Shown here: in pieces, positions 1 to 13,800 of the stretch | Layout: each line of letters starts with the position of its first letter | Position numbering within the stretch: position 1 is the first letter of the stretch | Assembly: GCF_000499845.2 (NCBI RefSeq) | Contig: NC_023751.2 | Coordinates: forward strand, 37,127,309 to 37,191,308 | DNA: 64,000 nucleotides | Direction: 5' to 3' | DNA from: Phaseolus vulgaris | Taxonomy: Eukaryota; Streptophyta; Magnoliopsida; Fabales; Fabaceae | Position numbers and translations under genes: made by a program | The notes under the pieces: generated by a model | Seen by the model: only the letters and a program-made list of their open reading frames with translations | Database searches by the model: none | Told to the model about the DNA's origin: nothing

Positions 1-3000
1 TAATACATCAAACCTGATAGATGGACGAGAAAAGCTTCTGAAATCACAAAATACAGAAAAAATAAAGAGGAAAAGACGCATACAGGAATCCATAAGTTCC
101 ACAAGCCTTCTTTTTTTGCCATCTCCTTTAACTTTTCCTCTGCTGGGTGAACAGTCCAGCGTGAGTCTGATTGGGCAAGCTTATAAAATTCATTTTCCAT
201 GGGGTAAATGTGTTCCTCCATGAACTTAATTATTTTTTTCCTCAGTGCCAAAACCTTTTGACTAGGAACAAACTTCCCCTGATCTGAGCGGCCCTGTGCA
301 TCATTCCCATTCACAAACTCTTTCGAATAGTATCGTACTGATAAAAAAAAATTCTGATTATAAGGTGTAAAAGGGCTTCAGCTGGTAGTTTAATAATAAT
401 AACCTAGTAATATTTTTAGCTTCCAGTAGGTAACAAATTATATTTTAGATACACTACATGAGAGCCCATAATGTTTACATGTTATAGCTACCTGAGGGAG
501 GATGCTGAGGAAGCACAGAATTTTGTTCAATAAATTCCCAAGCAGCATCTATAAGGCCATTAGCAAGTACTTCAGTGTGTCGAGCACGCTCACCTCCTGA
601 TGCGTTACCCTATTGCACACAAAGAAGCCCCAAAATATTAGATCTTAAAACTATAACAGCAGCAGCATCTCTAACAAATTTAGATACCTTAACCCATCTA
701 TTATAAACTCCTGCATAAATTGAAGCCCCTCGGAACAAAGAAAAGGCAACATAGAACTTCCATTCAGCAACAGGCCATTTCCTTTCCTGGAATCCAAAAC
801 TCTTTCGTTAGATCTTCAAGAATAGGCAAATATATGATACAACTTACAAGACATGCCAAAAGCATCCCTGGCTATATAGCTAGCGTTAATGACCACCATC
901 AAATACAAAGCTATTAAAATCTCAAACAAAACAATCAAAATCTCAAGTTATGAGATTAACTAGTTATCATTGAACATGTTATTAGATATTTTAATCTTGG
1001 GTAGAATATACTAGTTACATATTCCTGTAACTTAATGGTTGGATGTCAAATATATTGGTTCATTCCAGTTGTAAATTGTAATAACATTTGTTTTTGGGCT
1101 GTTATAAGAACTTAAACCCATGTAGATTGTGTTGGGTTTTGTGAGCCTTGTGATAGGTTTTCCATTGCTTGCATAGTGTGTCAAAAGGAGAGCCCTTATC
1201 CTTTCATATGTACCACAGTTTTCCAGACCTTAAGTGATCTTCCACATTAATAGAAAATTAGGATAGTTTTCTCCTTCACATACACAAATCCTTCTTCGTG
1301 GTTTCTTTTAGGAAAAATTATAGCTTTCACGTCAACTTTCTAGGCAACCCTATACCCTAATATCTAGATAGAGATATATTGTGCAGGCTATTATATCTAT
1401 CCTAACAGTTGATCTGAATCTAAACTCCAAACATACTTAATAGTAGAATTTCCAATCCCCAAGAAGTCTTAAGGCAAAGGTAATAATGCATAAATTTGGG
1501 CTATGTATATCATCACAACAGCATACATAAGAAATGATACCGAATCAAGGCATATATATTTGTAACACTTACTGCTAGAGAACAGTAATAGGCCAAATAT
1601 TCTGGTAGCGAAGGAATACCATCAGGTAGTCCAGAATGTTCCATACCTTCACGCACGTTTTCGGGCCCAATATCTGCAACATAAGTCTTCCAGGAGAACA
1701 AAAGGAACATGAATTGTGCAGGTAATTAAATTAATCAAATACATGGTAATCTGAAACAATGATTCTACTATCATCAGTTTAACAAGCAATCAGACTAAAT
1801 GAAGATACTAACCATCAAGATTATATAAGCAAATTGCATATTCAAAAAATGATTATAGTAGTATAATATAACTCATCTTTATGTCACAAAATCTCGATTC
1901 AGAAAAGTGTGTATATAGTACATACCATACAGCTATATGCAACATCACACATTTGGTTACCAAGGGTAGACAATTCCCAGTCAAGTATTCCAATTACTCG
2001 ATCCTGCGACGGAAGGAAAACTAATAAGGCATAAGAAGTGGGTTCTAAGATGCCAATGAATTTAACAGTCCTAAATACTAATATTGAGTCTTGACAGTGT
2101 CCTAATTCCATAGTAAACAATACATGGCATTGAGAACATAAATTTTGTTTTTTTAGCACACAAGTTATGATACTCTAATTTTGAGCATGATCAGAACAAA
2201 AATCTATGCTTTTAAAAGACCAGAACAAAGAAAAGTACTTTTCATCCAATGAAACTTTACCTCTGTGGGATGGAACACAAGATTGTCAATGCGAAAATCT
2301 CCATGAACCAGACCTCCTGTTGCTCCTGAAGAATCTTCAGAAGGGATTTGATGTCGTAGCCAATCAATCAGGGCAAACATTTTTGGATTACTAGCAGGTT
2401 TACCCTCACTGGTTGAGGAAGCATATTGCTTAGCCCACCTCTCAATCTAATACAAAAAAAAACTATCTATTAGAACAATTTTTTATTTGATAAAATATAT
2501 CTATTTTGATCCTAACCCTTCTTTTCTGTCCTGGTACAGTAGCAGGGGTGGTGATACAAGATGGAGTGGAACCAAAAAATGGACATGGGGAAAGGAATGT
2601 TAAGTGCCTCCTTAAACTTTTTAAAAACCAAATGCAGTGCTCGATGTTTTCAATGTCTCCTCAACATTCACTTTCATAAATTTTACTGTGCTGTAACTGT
2701 ACAATGCATCCATCTATGTTCAGCTTTCTATCCCAATACACATATCTCCCCGTGAAAAAATTCAATGCACAATTACAACGGTCTTATTTCACCAATTGAG
2801 GTCGCTACATGGATCATACAGTGTCATTCAGCACAATTAAAAAGCAAAGTTTCATGAAAATCAAGGCATAAATTGACCACAAATAATCATATATAAAATA
2901 ATATACCTGTCTTTTGCAATAATTATTGCGTAGTCCATATTTTCCCAGACCAATGGAGTCCACATTAGCAGAATGTATGGAAGCTAAGGCTTTAGCAGTT

Positions 3001-4027
3001 GCCCTGTAAATTGCGCTCCTCCTCTCAGGTGCCACACCCTGATTATTTACAAGTCACATCTCACCAATCAAACCAATGACAATTCTGCAATAACCAAGGA
3101 AACCAAAGTTAACTAGAAAGCAAATCATACCGGTAACTTGGAGTCAATAAATATGCGCCCCTCCAAATATTCCATGATATAAAACGCGGTTCCAATAACA
3201 CTTGGATCATTGCACATACAGAAAACCTTAGGAACCGGAACTTTGGTATGAGCACCCAATGCCTGGAGAACCTGTAAATTATAAGGGCACATAATTAGTC
3301 GTTCTCTCACAAATATGTTGATTCACTCCCCAAACTTCATACACTTAAGAGGGAGTTTGGATGAACATTTACAAAATTGATTTTGAATTGATCTGAATTT
3401 TGAAGTAAGGTGATCTATAACTGGACCCTTTTATTCTAAAAACTAGATAGTAGTAAAACTAACTGTAGAATCTCTTATTCATAACAAAAGATATCCAAAG
3501 TTGTTCCAGTTCAATCGATCGAAAATCAATTTCTCATATATGAAATTAAACATTTAAGCATTAGCCTAACATCATCTTAGTTAGTATTTGAACATGATTC
3601 TACAAGTTCTCACGTGAACCCAGGCAAGCCTTTAATTTTCATCAATGTAACATAAAAACCTTAAATTCTCTATCAACGGCATGAGCTGAAGCGAGCAATT
3701 TTCCGGCAGGTTTCTTCCTGAGAACATAGCGATTCACGGCGGAGTCATGAGAACCCACTTCCAACAAGTACGTGGGGTTGGATTGTCCATGCCCAAACTA
3801 AACAAGAGAATCACAGTCAAAATAAAAATCAAGTTTTGATGAAAACCCGTTTGACCCAGAAGGACGATAGAAGGTCCCAAAAAGACAAAAACCTGCGAAA
3901 CGGTGAACCGAGTAGGGGATTGAGGGAAGCCGGAAACGTTGGAAGAACAGTAGCGGATGAGAGAGTCGTAGGAAAAGTGATGAACAACATCGAGTTGCTC
4001 TAAGAGGTCTGATGTCTTCCTCGCCAT
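1..4027 (-). CDS. IBR3: IBR3-like acyl-CoA dehydrogenase (ACAD10/11 type), 5' part
   Basis: Peroxisomal acyl-CoA dehydrogenase-like protein with an N-terminal aminoglycoside-phosphotransferase-like domain; in Arabidopsis IBR3 is needed for conversion of indole-3-butyric acid to auxin. Ten exons can be traced: 3893-4027, 3660-3797, 3131-3271, 2907-3038, 2261-2446, 1926-2003, 1573-1686, 688-786, 492-609 and 84-337. They join in phase into 465 codons with no stop. Visible motifs are RYVLRKKP near the N-terminus, the kinase-like catalytic HGDFRIDN (exon 5) and [12 protein letters not shown] (exon 6). The acyl-CoA dehydrogenase region starts in exon 10 (YPMENEF, WNLWIP). The start at 4027 matches the Arabidopsis N-terminus; an in-frame ATG at 4099 would add 24 residues. 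The catalytic dehydrogenase part and any peroxisomal signal lie beyond the left edge. Recognition is strong; exon borders are inferred from GT-AG sites and phase. Confidence 0.93.
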
Positions 4028-6784
4028 ATCCGAATCCTCGATCTGTGACAGATGAAAAGGTTGTTGGTGAATTGATTTGGCTGGAACCTCTGACGTCACT
4101 TGCAGAAAAGTGTCAGGACAGACACTCTACGATGTGGGACCTTTGTCTATGGCGACGTTGGATTGAATGAAGAAGTAGCGCGAGAATTTCATTACGCAAA
4201 AATTAGTGCTAATGCTTCAAAGCTTTGGATTAATCTTAACTGATACAAGAAGATATTTTGAATATTCTAAAATAAAATGCTGAATTACAGTTAAGAACTA
4301 AAGTTTTAACAATTGTAATATAAATTATTTATAGACTCTTTGTATGTTATTGGTGATTTTTTTTGAAAGAAAAGTAGTGTTAAAAGGCATCAAACAAACT
4401 GCAAAGATAACTTATTTGCCTTCTTCACAACTTTTATACTACACATGATAAATTTAGAAATTATGTAATTATAAATTTATAATAAAAATTTATGTGTATA
4501 ATATGTTTTAAATATTTTTAGCAGAAAGATGTTTTTCATGATTCAAAAGAATTTGTTCATTATTTTTGTAATTATAATAAAAAATTATAATAAATTTAAA
4601 TTTTTTAAAAATTAATGTATTTTTATTTTTTTAAATTGTGCTAGAATCATGTTAGAATTGTCAAAACTCCAACAAATATTTTTTTAATTAAACATTTCAC
4701 TAATACATATCCTATAAGTATCATGTCTGATTCGTGTGTCTGGTACGTATGTGTGTCCGAATCAAGTCTTATAGGTATTGTTTGACTTTATTGTATATTA
4801 TATGTTACAAGTTTTTATTAGGGTTGATTCTTTGATTTGGAAGTAATTTTCAATTTCAATTCATTTTATTTTTTTAAGTTCATTTTACTATCATTATTAA
4901 ATAACATAATGAATTCACAATCAATTTCTTCCATAACCAAAAATGAGAACCAATTTTAATAACAAGATATTAAATTAAGATATCACAAAAAATGATGTAG
5001 TTATCTACATGTGGGACTCTATCCATAAATGCCATAAAGATATGATATGATAATAACTAAAAATTGAGAAAACGTGTATATCCATACCTTAATTGTTAGA
5101 TGGGACGTAAGAAGTATGCACCTGGATATGAATTGGAAAAAATAATTGTAGATTAAATTATTATTATTTTAAATTTTAGAAAGATTAATTTAATTATTTA
5201 TACTTTAAAATTAAAAGGTATTCTTTCTATTTAAAATCAACTTTATTAATATTTTAAATCTTACCAATTTTTTCATTTTATTAACCATCTTATTTTCTAT
5301 ACTTGACCTCGATATTTAGTTAAGAAAATATCAAGCAATATATGCATATTCTTAAATTACATATATTTTATTAAAATTAAGAATTATTTGTATATATAAT
5401 TTGCAGTCATTAATTAAATATATTTTAGTAAAGAGATTAATGAATGAGGGAAAAAAAGGTTATCATTTTATAAGCCTTTCCACTGAAAGATCTTATCTAT
5501 GTGTTGATAATAATGGTTATATATCCCAGTTTAAATATATTTATCATCTTAATATAATTAATTGTATTTTGTACATATATTATTTTTAGAAAACTTCTTT
5601 GTTGGACTTTCTCAACACTCTTCAAATATTTCATATTATTTTATTTAATTTTTATTTCATATTATTTCATATTATTTTTATTGATAAAAATAATTTATTT
5701 TATATTTTTTCTCTTTTGCACCTCAGGATTGTAGATTGTGTAAGTAACACATATATTAATCCTGATACGGAGATATGTAAAATCTTTAAAATATAAGACA
5801 CGGAAACACCAATCTATATATTATATAATTATAAATTATATAAATTGACAATAAATATTTATGTACACAAATATGTGTGTCTGACAATTATATAAGTGTC
5901 CTACAAATATTGACACCGATACATATATCTGACACGGATACACCATTTAAGAGAAGTGTCTAAATCTCATAGGTAAGTATATAATAAGGTAAGTATATAA
6001 TAAAATTAATTACATATAAAAACATCTAGTCAAAAAGAGAAAAGATTTTTTTTTTAAATAATGTCTCATTATAATCAGAGATAGAGAACATATATATAAA
6101 AAACGAAAATAAAATTTACAAAAAAAAGTAAAATATAGAGTTGTCATTTGTTGTAGAAGTGAAGTGGTGAGGGTAAACATGAAGCAAAAAAAGTCCTTGA
6201 ACTAAGTCAAAGATGCTCATCGACTGCCATTGGAATTCCTTGTACCTGCACTAGGTTGTAGTGTCAAACATCATCAACATTATTTTGTTCATTCTAGATC
6301 AAATTTCAAGAATTCATAGTGGTTATTTATGAAAACAAAGACGTGGAAGTAGAAAACAATGTCACTTCGTCATTGTTTTAAACAAAAAAAAAAGAGTTTA
6401 ACCTTGTATTTTAACACATCTAATATTTGTAAATGGTTGAACAAGAGTAAGTTAACAAATGATACAACAAGTTCAATAAATTTGTTATAAATAAAATTTG
6501 AATGATTCTAATAATATATTCTTAAATGATTTTTAAATTGAGTGATGATTATTAAAGGAATCAATTTTAGAAGAAAAGTTATAGTTTGACAACCCACACC
6601 CTAAATAGTTGTATATGTGGCAGTTTTAATAAAAAAAGTAAATTTATAATTAAATAATATGAAAAATAATTAAAATAATAATATTGGGAGTTGTAGAATG
6701 AATGTGGAAAAAAAAATAACTTGTCAATATATCATGGTTCATTTTGGAATTATTACAGTGTGTCACATCATAGTGTGTCACATC
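4028..6784. other. Intergenic region without a recognisable gene
   Basis: Very AT-rich spacer between the divergent 5' end of the IBR3 gene and the 3' end of sucrose synthase. Two stretches (about 4700-4790 and 5740-5970) share the words GTGTCTG, ACACGGA and CTTATAGGTA, and look like decayed copies of one dispersed repeat. Short reading frames here have no family resemblance. Confidence 0.6.
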
Positions 6785-6801
6785 ATAGTTGTAAACTAAT
6801 G

Positions 6802-7684
6802 TGTCTTGAATAAACTAATCTCTCGAGTGACTGGAGATTTCCTTGATTTTACATGCACTTTAAAATGTTTAAATCTATAGGTTTGAAACATGCTATTGCT
6901 AGGTGGTGGGGAGATTTAGGTAGGTATTATAGGTGAAATTTGAAATCATAGGAATATGGTGATTTTTAAGAATATGTGTGTTTATCTAGTTGAAGTTTTT
7001 ATTGTGGTAAAAAGGAAGACTTGGTATTACGATAAAGGAAATATTGACTGATTTCTCTTACTCGGATTGGTGTTTGGAACCCCCTTATTGTATGAAATAT
7101 TTGAGAGATTAATGTTTGATGATTTATGTTTAACGTTTTGTCCAGGATTGATAGTTATGGTGTGTTTTGTGCAAGTTTTCTTGGCTTTTGTTTCTTCCTG
7201 ACAAGGTCGGTTTGAAGATTTTGATCTTGGGTTATGGTGAAGGAAAAAGATTGGTTGATTTATCTACTCATATTGGTGTTTGAAACCTTTATGTTATGAG
7301 ATATTTGAGAGACTATGTTTGGTGATTCTTGTTTAAAGATTTGTCCAGATTTAGAAGACATGGTGTGTTTTGTGCAGGTATTTTGACTTCTATATTCTAA
7401 TCGAAGGATCAGTTTGATGGGTTTGACTCTTGGGTGTTTAGTTTACTAGCAAAGACTGAGTTTAGTTGTTGTGTCTTGTCTTGAGAATGTGTTCATTTGG
7501 AGAGTTGATGTAATTGTATATTGATGTATTATTGTTAGTATGTTAATGTGACTGATGTGTTTTAATGTCTGTGAGATCCCTAATTGGTTGAGGAATAAAA
7601 AGTTTGTGTTGAGATTATTTGTATAAGGATTGGAACACCTATGAAATGTCTTATTTATTCTTTGCTGATAAAAAAGATAGAAAA
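6802..7684 (+). mobile_element. Short retroposon copy with 17-bp target-site duplication
   Basis: The segment is bounded by near-identical 17-mers ATAGTTGTAAACTAATG (6785-6801) and ATAGTTTTAAACTAATG (7685-7701), one mismatch, as expected of a target-site duplication. The right end has the family tail: GTATAAGGATTGGAACACC near 7620, then CTTTGCTGATAAAAAAG. This copy is longer than its relatives because a unit of about 207 bp is repeated in tandem (from 7050 and again from 7257). No protein is encoded. An A-rich end and long duplications point to a non-LTR mechanism; I cannot name the family. Confidence 0.7.
7050..7450 (+). repeat. Tandem duplication of ~207 bp inside a retroposon
   Basis: The stretch from GATTTCTCTTACTCGGATTGG (7050) through TGGTGTGTTTTGTGCAAG recurs from 7257 as GATTTATCTACTCATATTGG through TGGTGTGTTTTGTGCAGG. 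The two copies have diverged noticeably. Confidence 0.7.
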
Positions 7685-7851
7685 ATAGTTTTAAACTAAT
7701 GCATCTATCAGTTGCTAAGGTAACCTTTTTCTTTCAAAAATTTAATTCAGAATCTAAAAATCGATGTGTTATAAACTTGAATATTGTATATTATAATTTT
7801 ATCATGCCGATAAAAAAAATTATAATTTTATCATTTTACTAAGATCTCCAC

Positions 7852-10800
7852 CTATTGATGAATTTTATAAAGGTTAAAACACATGCAGACATAGCTTACC
7901 AAATCCCGGAACTTGAGAATGTAGAACATCTCCAAGTATCTTCTTGTTTCTCTCCTCTCAAGCTTAGATACATGCTTCCAGAAGCCATAGACACCAGCTA
8001 AAGTGAGAAGCCTCTCAGAGTATATCTTCCATGTATACCTACAAAGTTTAAACAAAATAAGATCAGATTCTAAGTAGAGCAAGATTCATATCTTCAAATG
8101 TAGTGGACCTCTCATGAATCCGGTTCAGAGCTGCATCAGAAATCTTGTTCCAGTAGCCAGGATCATGCTGGCACTCCTCAAAAAACTTTATTAAATTTGC
8201 AGCAACTTCATCAGGATGATGTGGCTCAATATGGAATCCAGAAACTCCATGCTCAATTATCTCAGCAGGGCCACCATGACAAGTAGCAAATGTAGGAAGC
8301 CCACATGTCATTGCCTCCACAACTGTTAGGCCAAACCCTTCATAGAAAGCTGGCTGCAACAGGTACAACAAGAACATGGTTGAATATACTCTTAGTCTCC
8401 AAACATCTAACTACTCAAAATGAATGAAAAGTTATAATCATTCATCTGTTAAATATTGCAGTAATTGACTTCTAGTGAGGCATATTTAACTACTAATACT
8501 ACAAATATTTTTTTTATCAACAAAGAATAAATAAAATAAAATAAAATGAGACCGACACTTCAGGGTGTCTTAACCCTTATACAAACACTTCAGGGTGTCT
8601 CAACCCTTATATAGACACTTCATGGGTGTCTCAACCCTTATACAGACAATTCAGGGTGTCTCAACCCTTATACAAACACTTCAAGGGTGTCCCAACCCTT
8701 ATATAGACACTTCAGGGATGTCCCAACTCTTATACAAACACTTTAAGAGTGTCCCAAGACACTTCAGGGTGTCCCAACCCTACATACGCTTCAAGGGTGT
8801 CCCATCCCTTATACAGATGCTTCAAGGGTGTCCCAACCCTTATACAGACGCTTCAAGGGTGTCCCAACCCTTATACAGACGCTTCAAGGGTGTCCCAACC
8901 CTTATACAGACGCTTCAAGGGTGTCACAACCCTTATACAGACACTTCAGATGTGTCACAACCCTTATACAACCACTTCAAGGGTGTCCTAACCGTTTTAC
9001 AAACACTTTAGAAGTGTCCCAATCCTTATACAGAAAGTGGTCAAGGTCAACGTGCTCAACACCTAACCTACATACAATTTTCAGACACTACAAACCTAAT
9101 TCATAGTTGTGTAATAATCATTCATTTAACCACTTGTGACTAAAAAGTTAATTACCCTTAGACATTACAATAATCTCATAATACTGAACATCTTAAACCA
9201 TTAATACATACCACAAGTATAGATTGATAATCGTATACACATCCATTTGTTCTTAATTACCTGAAATCACTATTATCTACTTGTAAGACATGTTTAACAT
9301 TAATGCCTCAAGAACAGTTCTTTGGTTGTATATAACCATATTCATTTATCTGAACTAACTATACTGATACAACAATGTGTCCTACCTGCACAAAAGCACC
9401 TTTCACATCAGCAATACAACGGTAGAGCTCTCCATTACGAGCACGGTTCACTTGGGCCTTTATCCACCGGAATTGGCCGTGTAAGTTATATTTTTCTATG
9501 AGGCTATGCATTTTCTTTATCTCCTGCATTTCTTCTGAGTCCCTAGACTTTTGTACATCAATGTTGCCACCAACTACCACAAGATTCACAAGCTCTCTCA
9601 ACTTTGAGCTTTTACCAAAGCATTCAACAAGCCCGCTTATATTCTTCACTTGATCAAGTTTTGCCATAGAAAAGATAATTGGCTTTGCTCTATCATTTAT
9701 CAAGCCACTAAGTCAGACAAAAAGAGATATCAAACAAGATTCTAATTTCCCATTGTTGTTACATGAGGAATAATAGAGGATCTGCAACAGATGCTTTGAC
9801 TTAATTTATAAGAAAATGCATTTCAGACAAAACCTGCTCTGTAGTCAAAATTTCTTATTACTATGAGATGTTTTATGTATTAATTTTCATATTAAGAGGG
9901 TAAAACAGCTACAATTAGAAGCTTCATGATAATAAAACGGATTTTGGTTTGGGTTATTCTAAAGTATTGTTGAAGATCCCTCATAAGAACATTTCATAAT
10001 ATGTGCAAACTTCATCTTATAAGATAAGATTGGGTTAGGGTCCAAGTCCATTTTTTAACAAATATAACGTTTTATAAGATTGAGTTAAACTTAAAATCCA
10101 TTTTTTAACAAATATAACGTTTTATAAGATTGCGTTAGACTTAAAGTCCACTTTTTAACAAGTATACATAGGACATTACTTTTAGCTTTTATCAGTTTAG
10201 TAATGTAGCAATGGCAACCTAGAGGAAGACAGCAACATGTGTTTTTTTTTTGCACACGAACACTTATCCTATTGAAAAATATACTTACACATGTTCTTCA
10301 TTCTGTTCATCACCATATAACAGTTTTTGAATGGAGCCATGGAGAGAAGTTAGCCTCTTTTCTTTGTCTGAGAATGGAAAATATATGCGCATGTCTGCAC
10401 CAGGAGACACAATATTAAACTTGGGATCAAAAACATCAATGCCATGAACAACACGATAGAGTCCTGGAAGAGTGAAGGCACTGTGGCTCTCATATTGTCC
10501 AACATTATTCTTGCTGAGGAAAAGTAATAAACAATGTTAGGGAATAACGTGATATGTAAATCAAACAATATTTACAAAATCACACCAAGCCAACTGAAGA
10601 AAACAGTGTGATCGTGATAATTCATCAAATACCAGCTTAAATACTTAAGGATACCGTTCAATTACTCTTTTGATGAAATCTTTTAACTTCAAGTTAGATT
10701 AGAAATCCTCTTGGTTGTACAACATCACCAAGATTTATGTAGATGGAACAAGAATTCGTAGATATTCCTTAAAAGTTGATATTTCTTTGTAGTTTTATAT

Positions 10801-13800
10801 AAGTTGGTGGAGAAGTCAATATGCATGATCAAGAATCATGAATGCTTATGTTTTTGGGGGATAGGGAAAATATGACAAGGGAAACCACATTGTCAAGAGA
10901 GTAAGAGACAAAGATTGTTAGATTTTGACAGGAGGATCCAAATTAGAGCACCATACAAAAGGCACTTGATTATGTAAAATCTAATGTGAATTGTTTTTAA
11001 ATTGAGATGAAAGCTTTGAAACATTGATTACCAGTGTGACGAAAACAATAATTGAACATCTATTTTAAGTATAATATTTCTACAAAAGAACATACCTTCC
11101 TGCAATTTCTTGGTATGTACTAGTGATTATAAAATCTGCACTGTTCATTGCAATAAGGTCAGCTGTGAATTGACAAGTAAAATGGTACTTGTCTTCATAT
11201 TTTTTCCAATATATATCAGAGCCGGGATGCTTAGTCTTCTCCAATGAATGTGCTATATTGCACTACATGAAAAGTTCAGTAAAACCAACATTAATAATAG
11301 ATGAAAATGACCTTTTTATATGATAATAACATGATGTTGAATTGTTATCTCGCACCTGTGTGATTCCTAGCTTATAAGATAACAAGGTTGCAACAAGATT
11401 TCCATGACTGTAGTTGCCAATTATCAGATCTGGAATTCCTTGTAACTCAGCTGCAATTTCGTGTGATGCATCCTTTGTATAAAGTAAGAGACAGTCATAT
11501 TCCACAAACCAGAATTACCATTAGACTAAGAAGACAAGACAAAATATTAGGGAGTGCCACTTATTCTTGTTACCTTACAGGAGAATGAAATGATAACTAA
11601 TGAAGGTCTTCAACTTATAAATTGAAAGTGAGAAACAAACATTGGAAATCTTACATCAACTAAAAATATATATGTTCGAATCATAATATATAAAATTCAC
11701 CTTGAGTTAGATATATATAAACCTCACATTGAGTTAGACATAAATTGACTTACTAATATAATATTAGAACCATATAAAAAGAGCTAATGTGTCACTGGAT
11801 ATGTCTAATGCCAAAGAAACTTTATTTCACACTAGTGAATGGAGAAAGGGAGAATAGAGTATGAGTGTTCTCTGGTTGTTATTTCTGTGTGCTGTTGGTT
11901 TTGAGACGATCGGTCTCTGGTATAAGCTCTGGTGCTTCCCTTTTATTTGGTGTTTGCTTTGGATTTCCCGGTTAGGTGGCTTCTTCTGGTGTTTTGGGAT
12001 TAGTTGTTAGGTGCTAGTTTCTTTATGAGTTTGGGCATTTTGGGTGATACATGGGTTTCTTGTGGTTTGTATATGAGTTGAATCATCTCTAAAGTAATCT
12101 CTATTTATTTATTCTTTTCTGCTGATAAAAAAGAGAATAGAAAGACACCTTATGCTTACCTCTGCAAATGTCTCTAGATAAGGCCACATGTCAAATCTTG
12201 AAATCCATTTTCTCAAAATTCCATTCTTAGTTTTGAAAGGTACTCTCAGTATATATGAATGCTCAGTTCCACTAACTCTTTCTAGTCTCTGATTGCAAGT
12301 TGTCCCTTTTGCCTCTGGTATCAATCTAGTAACCTAGAAGCACCACAAGGATTTCAGTTACATCTGAACAAATATTTCATTTGTCATACTTAGAAGGGCC
12401 AGGACTTTTGGAATCACATACTATCAGAATTTTTGGAGACACATCAAGTCCTTGTTTTTGAATTCTGACCACCATCTCCTTCTCTAAAGCACGCACTTGA
12501 TCAAGTATATAAACAATCTGTCCATTATGGGTCACATTAAGAGTTACAATTATTATCACAGAGGTACTAGACCAAAATCCATATGTTAACAAAAACGATA
12601 CATAGGTAGACTACTTATTCATAAATAATTCTAAGAACAAACTAAATGGTAGTCTATTATACCAATGAAATGATTCTCTATGAATAAATCCTAAATTAGC
12701 CAACTTATCAGCACACGCATTCCATTCACGAAAAATATGAATAACCCTAAACCTGATTTTAGCACATGTGTTTTAGTTCTTAAATAAGCTAACATCATAA
12801 ACACAATTGCTCAATTTTATCTGTAATTAGTTTGTTGTTTTGGAAGTCGTGTAAGAGAAAATAAGAAGAAAATTTCTTCATAAATTAATATTAGTAGAAG
12901 TCCTCTGGTATAACTTCTGCAAGCTTTTTTTATCACTTCTCTAAGATTATGAATAAACTTGGTTAAATAGAAGCAATGCCATGCAGATTAAAACTGAACT
13001 TACAAAATAATACCTGTCCACCAGTATCAGGCAAACCCAGGATATTTACTTGGCCAAAGTAACCAGCTGGTGATACAATTACAACATTGAATACCATTGG
13101 AATTCTTCCCAGAAATGACTCTAAGGTGTTTGGATCAGGAGCTTGAATGATGTCTAGTAGAAGATGCACCATTTCTAGCACCTTCTCTGCTGTATCACCC
13201 CAACCTCTCTCAAATCCCAATCCTTGTAGTCTACACCAAAGTCATGAAGATTTTTTTTTTCAAATAATGTGTATCAGGTAAACGATTAGTTACTTCTACA
13301 TTAAGTAACTAGCTCCAAAACAGATGTTTAGAATTATATCAGTTTAAGAGATTCTTGCTTACTCATATTCAAAGTCAGAATATGGTGTGTGGGGTGGGAG
13401 ATTAGAAAGTATTTCTTCTGCCCTTGCCATGGAAGACTGGAGCTTGGATATGTTATGAATCCGGTCATTTACCATCATTGCCTACATAATATATTTGTCA
13501 CAAAAATATTTTGAGGTAACCTAATCCACCTAGTTGAAGCAACACTGACAGAAGTCTTGAACTGTAATAAAGAAGAACAAATCTTCTACAACAAAATTGT
13601 TAAGCATTAAACCATCAGGGGAAGTTTTTTGAATGGCCAAGAATCACTACTTTTAATTAAAGATTTTTGGATGTTACTTATAGCATTGTTGAAGAGTCTA
13701 CTTGTGAGAATATATGATAAATTGGTAATCTAAGATTTCTGTGCAGGGGTGAAAAAGTGATGCAGATAAATATCAGTGTTTCTAAATGATTGAATACTGT

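Noticed and set aside
4028..4099. Longer IBR3 N-terminus from the ATG at 4099
   Set aside because: The known IBR3 N-terminus aligns with the ATG at 4027; the extra 24 residues have no counterpart. Not excluded.
8555..9033. CRISPR-like appearance of regularly spaced repeats
   Set aside because: Units abut without unique spacers, and the DNA is plant nuclear.
8595..9106. Overlapping plus-strand frames coding for a repetitive protein ([16 protein letters not shown] units)
   Set aside because: They are the 31-bp intronic array read through. 31 is not a multiple of three, so all frames look alike, and the array lies inside a sucrose synthase intron on the other strand.
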